A DNA stretch of 64,000 nt from Canna indica. Taxonomy: Eukaryota; Streptophyta; Magnoliopsida; Zingiberales; Cannaceae. The notes below the pieces were generated by a model. The model ran no database searches. It saw only the letters and a program-made list of their open reading frames with translations, and had not been told where the DNA came from. Position 1 is the stretch's first letter, and each line of letters opens with the position of its first letter. The translations under genes and the position numbers were made by a program. Shown here one piece after another: positions 58,270 through 64,000 of this stretch. The stretch covers positions 85,523,501-85,587,500 of the forward strand of contig CP136890.1 in NCBI GenBank assembly GCA_034359265.1. The letters are read 5' to 3'.

Positions 58270-60183
58270 TATTCTACTCAAGAGTGATGAAAGGGTGCAG
58301 ATATAGTAGTAAGGGAAGAGTAAGGACTAGTCCAAAGAAATGAAAAATACAAATCAAATGGTACAAAGAGCATAAAAATTTGCAGCCGAACAAGCTAAAA
58401 GTTGAGGATTTGTTCTTGAAATTAAAGCTCTTGAGTTCCTTTCAAACCACAAACTAATTTCATATCAAGATCAAATGTGCCTGTAAGCTCGTTATCTTGT
58501 TGGGTCTACCCGCCATAGAATTCCACGGTGATATGGATAATGAGAAAAAAGAAGTGTTCACCAGAGATAAAAACAATTTCCACCTAGTATAGCTGAAAGA
58601 GCAAGTTCTGAAAAGATGTCTGTGCGACTCTCGTCCCTTATCACAAAGGAGGCAGGATGTGTTTGAAGTGATACCCCAACAAGCTAGTTGATCTCAGGTT
58701 AGCAATCTCCTTCTCGACTGAAGTCACCCAAAGATAGAAATTTTTGGAGGAAGCTTAATTTGCCAGAGGAAACAATGGTATATATGTCAGATATTCCATG
58801 ATAAGTTAGCAAGTGGTATAGGATTTTTGTCGAGAAGAAACCATCCTTCATCCATCTCCATTGAATAAGATTTCCCCAAAAGAGTTCTGAATTACCTCTA
58901 GGTCCCGAGCCGAAGAGAATAAGCCCTTACTATCCACCAACGCAGAGAAGGAGATATCCCAACCAACACAAGTATTCAAGCCGTTAAGAATTCTAGCTTC
59001 CGAAATAAAACAGTCCTGATTATTGGCAAGGTGAAACATAGATGGATACTTATCAGCCAAGCGAACTCCTGATAACCATCTGTCAGTCCACAATTTGATC
59101 ATATTACCCTGGCCGACCTGGAATGAAAGTCCCAGGATGATCATATATATCGAAGAGGCTGCATAGGTCCTTCCAAATCGGGGAGGCACGTCGAGTGAAG
59201 GTGTTGCCATTTATCCAAAGCCGATGAGGCCCCGTACAAGTTCCCAAGGATGTCAACCCAAATGAGATCACGTCTGTTAATCAGTCTCTAGAGCTAGGAG
59301 CCAAGTCTCGCCTGATTGTGAGCGCACAGATCAAGTATGCCAAGCCCACCATCAATCTTTGAATAGGTGACTAAGTTCCATCCGACAAAGCACTTCCCCT
59401 TCAACGAATGATTATCCATCCCAACCCAAAAAACCTTCTGTCATCTATTATCAATTCTGTTACTGATCCATTTCAGCGCCTTAAACAAAGAGAGAAGATA
59501 TCCCGTGGAAGAAGTGATGACACTATTAATTAAGGTAAGACTACTTGCTCGCGATAGAAGTCGGCCATGCTAGTTACCCAACCGAGCATCAAATCTGGAA
59601 ATTAGACTAAGCCAATCAGCCTTACACAACCACCCTCGCTTCGAGGGGTAGGCCCAGGTAGTTCAAAGGGAAAGCAGCCGTCTAGCAACCAATCTCCGAA
59701 GCAAGTCGGTTAGTCAAAACAGAATCAGCCTTTAAGCATAAAATACTAGATTTGGCCAAGTTTACTTTAAGGCCGACCACAAGCTCAAAACACTTGAGAA
59801 GCATAAGCAGATTTCTAAGGCTCGAATCATCATTCTTGCATAAAAGAACTAGATCATTCACAAACATAAAGTGAGTGACACCTCCATCGATTCTATGTTC
59901 CAAGACTCCCTTGATGAAATCATTCCTGATAGCAAGATCAAGCAGATAAGAAAAGCAATCCAAGGCCAAGTTGAATAAGAATGGAGAAAACGGGTTCCCT
60001 TGTCTTACGCCTCTACGATATCGAAATAAAGTTTCGGTGATGCCATTTGTGATAAGAGTTGAGTCGGTGTCCAGTAGATATGAAACCCATTCTCTCCACT
60101 TTGGTGGAAAGCCTCAAAATTTGTTTGTTTGGCTAGCGAATAACAAATGTTGTCTGCCAGGTGGGCGGACATAGAGGAGAACC
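58270..60183 (-). pseudogene. LINE reverse-transcriptase remnant
   Basis: On the minus strand, 59969-59682 encodes part of a LINE reverse transcriptase: THFMFVNDLVLLCKND (the catalytic FADD box altered to FVND), then LKCFELVVGLKVNLAKSS. Toward lower positions 59210-58848 encodes the downstream ORF2 region with IKLWTDRWLSGVRLADKYP. Stops and frame changes occur between them, for example in 59211-59681. The family is plant L1-like. The loss of an active-site Asp and the stops make it inactive. It lies between two LTR-like sequences (58208 and 61322). Confidence 0.8.
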
Positions 60184-60643
60184 CAAGGTTGTTAAACTCA
60201 AGAGTTTAAGTGAACCCGTAGAGCCTCTGTAAACTTGACTCGTAAACTCGTAAGAGTTTACCTAATATTAAAAAAATATTTTTAAAAAATACTATGCTAC
60301 AAAAATATAATTTAATAGAACTTAAAATTTATAATTAAGTAGTTCAACTCCATAATAAAGCACACATAAAGATAAAATATAAGAGTACAAGTCTAATTCA
60401 TACATAATGAAGCATTCTAAGTCCATAAGTCCATAATAAAGCACACACAATGACTCAAAGATAGAATATAAAAGTATAAGTTCAATCCATAATAATTATC
60501 ATCAAATTGAGTTCACCCGAGTTTGACCTAGTTTATGCGAGTTTACCCAGAAACGAGTTTGAGTGCAAGTCAACTCGATTTTGATACCTAGGATCGTAAA
60601 ATCATCCGAGTTTACGAGTTGACTTGCGATTTTGAAAACCATA
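60184..60643. mobile_element. hAT-like MITE
   Basis: The left end is CAAGGTTGTTAAACTC and the right end GATTTTGAAAACCATA, with flanking 8-mers GGAGAACC (60176-60183) and GGAGAACG (60644-60651), 7 of 8 alike. The interior has GAGTTTA/TAAACTC motifs in both orientations. 460 bp, non-coding. Confidence 0.72.
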
Positions 60644-61309
60644 GGAGAACGTACCCGCCGGCCTAGAGGCGGGGAGAAAAAGAAGAGAAGTTCACCGGAG
60701 AGGTTCATCGGGACCCTAGCCGACTACCGAAATCCCGCCTGAACCCTAGGGAGTAGGAGGAAACCCTAGAACTCTGACACAAAGAACCAACTACCGAGAA
60801 AGAAAAAAAAAACCCTAAGAGGGGTAGCCAACTTGGAGAAGATGACTGCTGGAGCAGCCTATTTGGACATGATTGTTGCATAGGGAAGCAGTTCTTTGCA
60901 GCCAAGAAAGCCACCCGGAAGGGGGTGGCTGAGATAGTTACCAGCTGCCAAAGTGCAGCAGGTCTTGTCTGAGATCCGCTAGTGAGGAGAAGGCACTAGG
61001 AGATGTCCAACAAGTGGAGGAGGAGGCGAGCAAGGAAGATGCCCGCAAGAAGACTGAAGTGTCACTTGAACATGCAGACTCACCAGGTAGTCAACCACCA
61101 GGCGAACTTGCTGAGGGCGGAAGAAGGAGTCCACCTGGCTGGTGGACATTGAGAAGAGGCTGGCAGCTTAGAAGGAGACAAGGAGGACACTGGGAATGGG
61201 AAGAGGAAAAGAACACATGTTTTAAAAGTTCGTTGGAACCCTAGGATTCGCCGAAACCCTAGGCATCGCCGCCGAAAGCTCAAGCAAAGGGGAGGGTACG
61301 TGAACCCTA

Positions 61310-61321
61310 GCTTTGATATCA
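61310..61321 (-). other. tRNA-iMet-like primer-binding site
   Basis: On the minus strand TGATATCAAAGC follows directly after ...GGGGCTTAACA. It matches 10 of 12 positions of TGGTATCAGAGC, the usual plant retrotransposon site. This suggests that an LTR starts at 61322 and runs to higher positions. The similar TGTTGAGCCCCAAG at 58208 may be the end of the second LTR. The internal part (60652-61309) has no recognised gene. Confidence 0.45.
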
Positions 61322-62280
61322 TGTTAAGCCCCAAGAATTAATTGTATTCATTTCAGTGTGAGGAGAAATATATAGATGTACAAGAGTGTAATATAGTCTT
61401 AGGGTATAATATAAGTAAACATATACTAGCATAATAGCATAATAAAATAACATAAAGTATTTAACAATAAAAACAAACAAACACAAGTAATTAAATAAAA
61501 TATCAAAAACCATGCATCTGCCTTGACAAATAACAATTTAGAGATTCTTTTATCAAATTTTAAAAATAAGTGCTTTAAAATATTGAGCATGTAATATATA
61601 TACATAAGCAAGATTCAATACCACCACGTGGCACCTTCACATCCAAGATTGGTTGATGTGGCAAATTCATATTCTTTTCATATTTTAATTTTTGAATTTA
61701 GTTTCTTTAACATTTTTAATTAATATGCTCTCTCATTTATAAACCCACTTATCTCTCCAGCAGTTAAATGTTAATGCTTCTCTCTCTCTTCTTGAAAACA
61801 TGATGAATTCATCCTTTATTACATAAAGGAAATGTTCTTTTCTCTCTCATGCGATTTTCATCTTTTAAAAGTAAATACTTTTCTCTCTCGGAAAGTTTCC
61901 ATGCCGTTCTCTCTCCCTTGCACTCGACATTTATCATTTTTTATTATACTAGTCGAGAATTCGCGCATTGTGCAAATATATATAAATATAATTTTATTTA
62001 AATAATTATATATATATATATATATAAGTATAATATCATTTGAATTAATGACATTATAGCTAGAATACAATCATTGTCTTTACTTAATACACTTAATTCA
62101 TAAAAAATTACAAAAATAAATATATACAAATAAATCACCATAAAAAACATAAGCCTCTTGTGGATTTTGCATCTCATAGAAAGCATCATCAACATTTTCT
62201 TTAACAATGCGATACTGAATTGAGCATATATGCACTATATGAAATTAAGGCTGATAATATATGCGCTATATATATATATG
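61322..62280. other. LTR-like and AT-rich DNA
   Basis: The first 150-250 bp look like an LTR 3' end (see 61310-61321), but the other LTR limit is not clear. The rest is AT-rich with TA repeats (61995-62030) and no gene. Confidence 0.35.
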
Positions 62281-62700
62281 GGAAAAGGTACAAAAATGCC
62301 CCTAACGTTTTCTCACGGGTACTAAAATGCCCCTAAGATTTTTTTTGGATTAAAAATACCCCTGACATTATGGAATTGGGTACAAAAATGCCCTTATAGG
62401 TAAACAACGTTAATGGAGGGATAATAGAGCTGACGTGGCCGATGACTCGGACTGATGATGTGGACACATCGCGCGCATGCATGTCAAGACGTTTTCTCCC
62501 AGGTACTAAAATGCCCTTGATATTTTCTCACATGGTACTAAAATGCCCCTAACGTTTCCTCACGGGTACTAAAATACCCCCAACGTTTTCTCATGGGTAC
62601 TAAAATGCCCCTAACATTTGTTTTGAAACTAAAATATCCTCGAGGTTATTGAAAATGGTACAAAAATGATACCAAACTAACTTCTGTTAGGTGAGACTTA
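62281..62700. repeat. Tandem motif repeat (AAAATGCCCCTAACGTTTTCTC type)
   Basis: At least eight degenerate units of about 30 bp with the core GGTACTAAAATGCCCCTAA, some in a block after 62500. Similar in style to the GCAAATTTGCCCCTGAAGTATT terminal repeats of the Mutator-like insertion at 9955-11237. Probably one end of a long-TIR element. No partner end in the window. Confidence 0.5.
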
Positions 62701-62779
62701 ACAGAGATGTCGTGGATACTGATAGAGATGTTGACTTTACACGTGGAACACATGTAGAGAGCAACTTGCCATGCAACTG

Positions 62780-62831
62780 TAGGGGTGAGCAAAAAAATCA
62801 AAAATTCAGTTAATCGAAAGGCCGATTCGAA
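62780..62831. mobile_element. Left end of a TAGGGGTGAGC MITE, split by element D
   Basis: Starts TAGGGGTGAGC at 62780, like the MITEs at 3950 and 15533. It runs for 52 bp until element D begins. The remainder would lie beyond the window. Confidence 0.7.
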
Positions 62832-64000
62832 CACTACTAGAAAAATGGGCATCAGCAACGGCCGGAGCCGTTGCAATGGTGCCGTGGCAGAAACTCGCGT
62901 TGCTGATAACTTAGCAACGGTCGCTCGGGCCGTTGCTAAAAATATTATCAGCAACGGTTTTGCCACGGACCCGGAGCCAATACGGATAACATTAATAGCA
63001 ACGGCCGCTGAGTCCGTAGCAACGCCGTTAGTAAAATCCTGTCGCTAAGCCGTTGCTGTAGGTCATCAGCAACGGCTTTCGATACACTTTTAGCAACGGC
63101 TTTCCCACGGACGGCCGTGGGAAAGCCGTTGCTGATGATGTGAACCTGGTAACGAAAAAATTTCAAATTTCAAATTTCCATTGATACATTGATACATTAT
63201 CTGATACATAACTCACACACCCATACACTCATACACACATTCATTCACACATCACAAATACACCCAGATATACATCAAAACAATTATATTTATATTAATA
63301 ATTATCCACAATAGTATAAAAACTATTCAAATGCAAAATTGAAGTATCAATATCCAAACAAAATAAATTAAACAAGTCCAATATCTCAGAAACAAAGTCA
63401 ATATAAAAAAAATCTCACGATGACGATGGAGGATGATCTGGATCATATGACGGGGTCTGGAGTGCTTGAGTGTACACCGGCGTGGACTGACTCGAGGACG
63501 ATGGATTAGATGATGCCGAAGAGATGCCTGCTTCGGGATGACCTGACATGTTGCGTAGCATAGCATGCATCTCCGCCATCATCTGACTCTGACGCGCGAC
63601 CGTCTCCTCTAGAGTCCTTATTCTGCTACTATGATCATAACTGGATCTAGAGGTGGACGGTCGCTCACCAGCGACCGGAGGGGTCGGTGCCCCAAGTGGC
63701 CCTAGTACGACTTGCGCATGACCACTATCTGCAAAGACATATACGCGGCCATGGTCCCAGCCACCTGCGGCCTCGACCCACGTTGCTGCGTCAAAGTCCT
63801 CGGGGGTGCCCCCGCGCTGCACCACCGGGTCTGGCTGTAGGTCTCCTACTCGAGTTCGATTTTTTGTTTAATATTTATCATAAAACTTAAATTATAAATA
63901 TATAATGAATAATTTAAACAAATATATAGTTACCATAATGTATGCAGCGCGGTTGTCGATGTACTCCCCCGTCTCATGTGCTCGACGGTGAGTCCGCTCA
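62832..64000 (-). mobile_element. CACTA element D (3' part, runs off the window)
   Basis: The TIR CACTACTAGAAAAATGGGC at 62832 is identical to that of element C, and the next 600 bp are very similar to C's 3' end, including the AGCAACGGC array (62845-63140). Possible target duplication GAA at 62829-62831; the other end is outside. The end of a Transposase_24 gene follows. Confidence 0.9.
63415..64000 (-). CDS. Transposase_24 gene of element D (3' exons, partial)
   Basis: The last exon is 63415-63834: VQRGGTPEDFDAATWVEAAGGWDHG through the Ser/Pro tail, ending SSS before TGA. The exon before it starts at 63934 and extends past the window end. Unlike A and C it keeps an intact last exon, without the TAG of A or the deletion of C. 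Two extra bases near the exon start relative to A may alter the frame at the splice. Whether the rest of D is intact cannot be seen. Confidence 0.75.

Noticed and set aside
61014..61334. Possible protein in the GC-richer stretch before the LTR-like sequence
   Set aside because: Frames on both strands are short and show no recognised domain; it more likely represents a retroelement leader.

Overview
The window is nuclear DNA of a flowering plant, probably a monocot. The split gene is AT-rich, while the kiwellin gene is GC-rich in its third codon positions, a contrast common in monocots. The exact species cannot be told from the sequence. Only two ordinary host genes are visible. One is an intronless kiwellin (secreted defence/ripening-related protein) at 19128-19706 on the minus strand. 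The other is a uridine kinase-like gene (uridine kinase fused to a UPRT domain), with coding exons from 45332 to 56649 on the plus strand. Almost everything else is transposable-element DNA, much of it nested.

Layout. 1-3896: right part of CACTA (En/Spm) element A, an internally deleted copy. 3900-6230: MITEs and a lone CACTA end. 6270-18690: a triple nest, in which a LINE remnant is split by a GGGGGCGTTTGG-ended DNA transposon, itself split by CACTA element B (9328-17656). B in turn carries a long-TIR (Mutator-like) insertion and an 8-bp-TSD MITE. 18700-20160: kiwellin island. 20162-29500: a short CACTA terminus, a decayed Ty3/gypsy internal region with a gag-like domain split by a 3.2-kb solo LTR, and degenerate repeat copies. 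30004-31802: solo LTR (copia-like). 31959-33283: related MITEs. 33680-40817: CACTA element C, the most complete copy, with both TIRs and a 3-bp TSD. 40835-43300: foldback and direct repeats. 43680-57100: uridine kinase-like gene with LINE and MITE insertions in its introns. 58208-61600: LINE reverse-transcriptase remnant between LTR-like ends. 62281-64000: a repeat with tandem GCCCCT motifs, a MITE and the 3' part of CACTA element D.

CACTA elements A-D share one family design: CACTACTAG ends, subterminal AGCAACGGC arrays, a TNP2/DUF4218/DUF4216 transposase gene and a five-exon Transposase_24 (Ptta/En-Spm) gene. Between the 5' end and the transposase ATG, B and C also carry a 26-bp tandem repeat, a telobox-containing palindrome and a hairpin of about 235 bp. 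No copy in the window looks autonomous, because each has stops, deletions or insertions. Near-identity of A and C implies recent activity of the family. I found no convincing new biological system. The most interesting unexplained signal is the conserved large hairpin 47-48 bp upstream of the transposase start.
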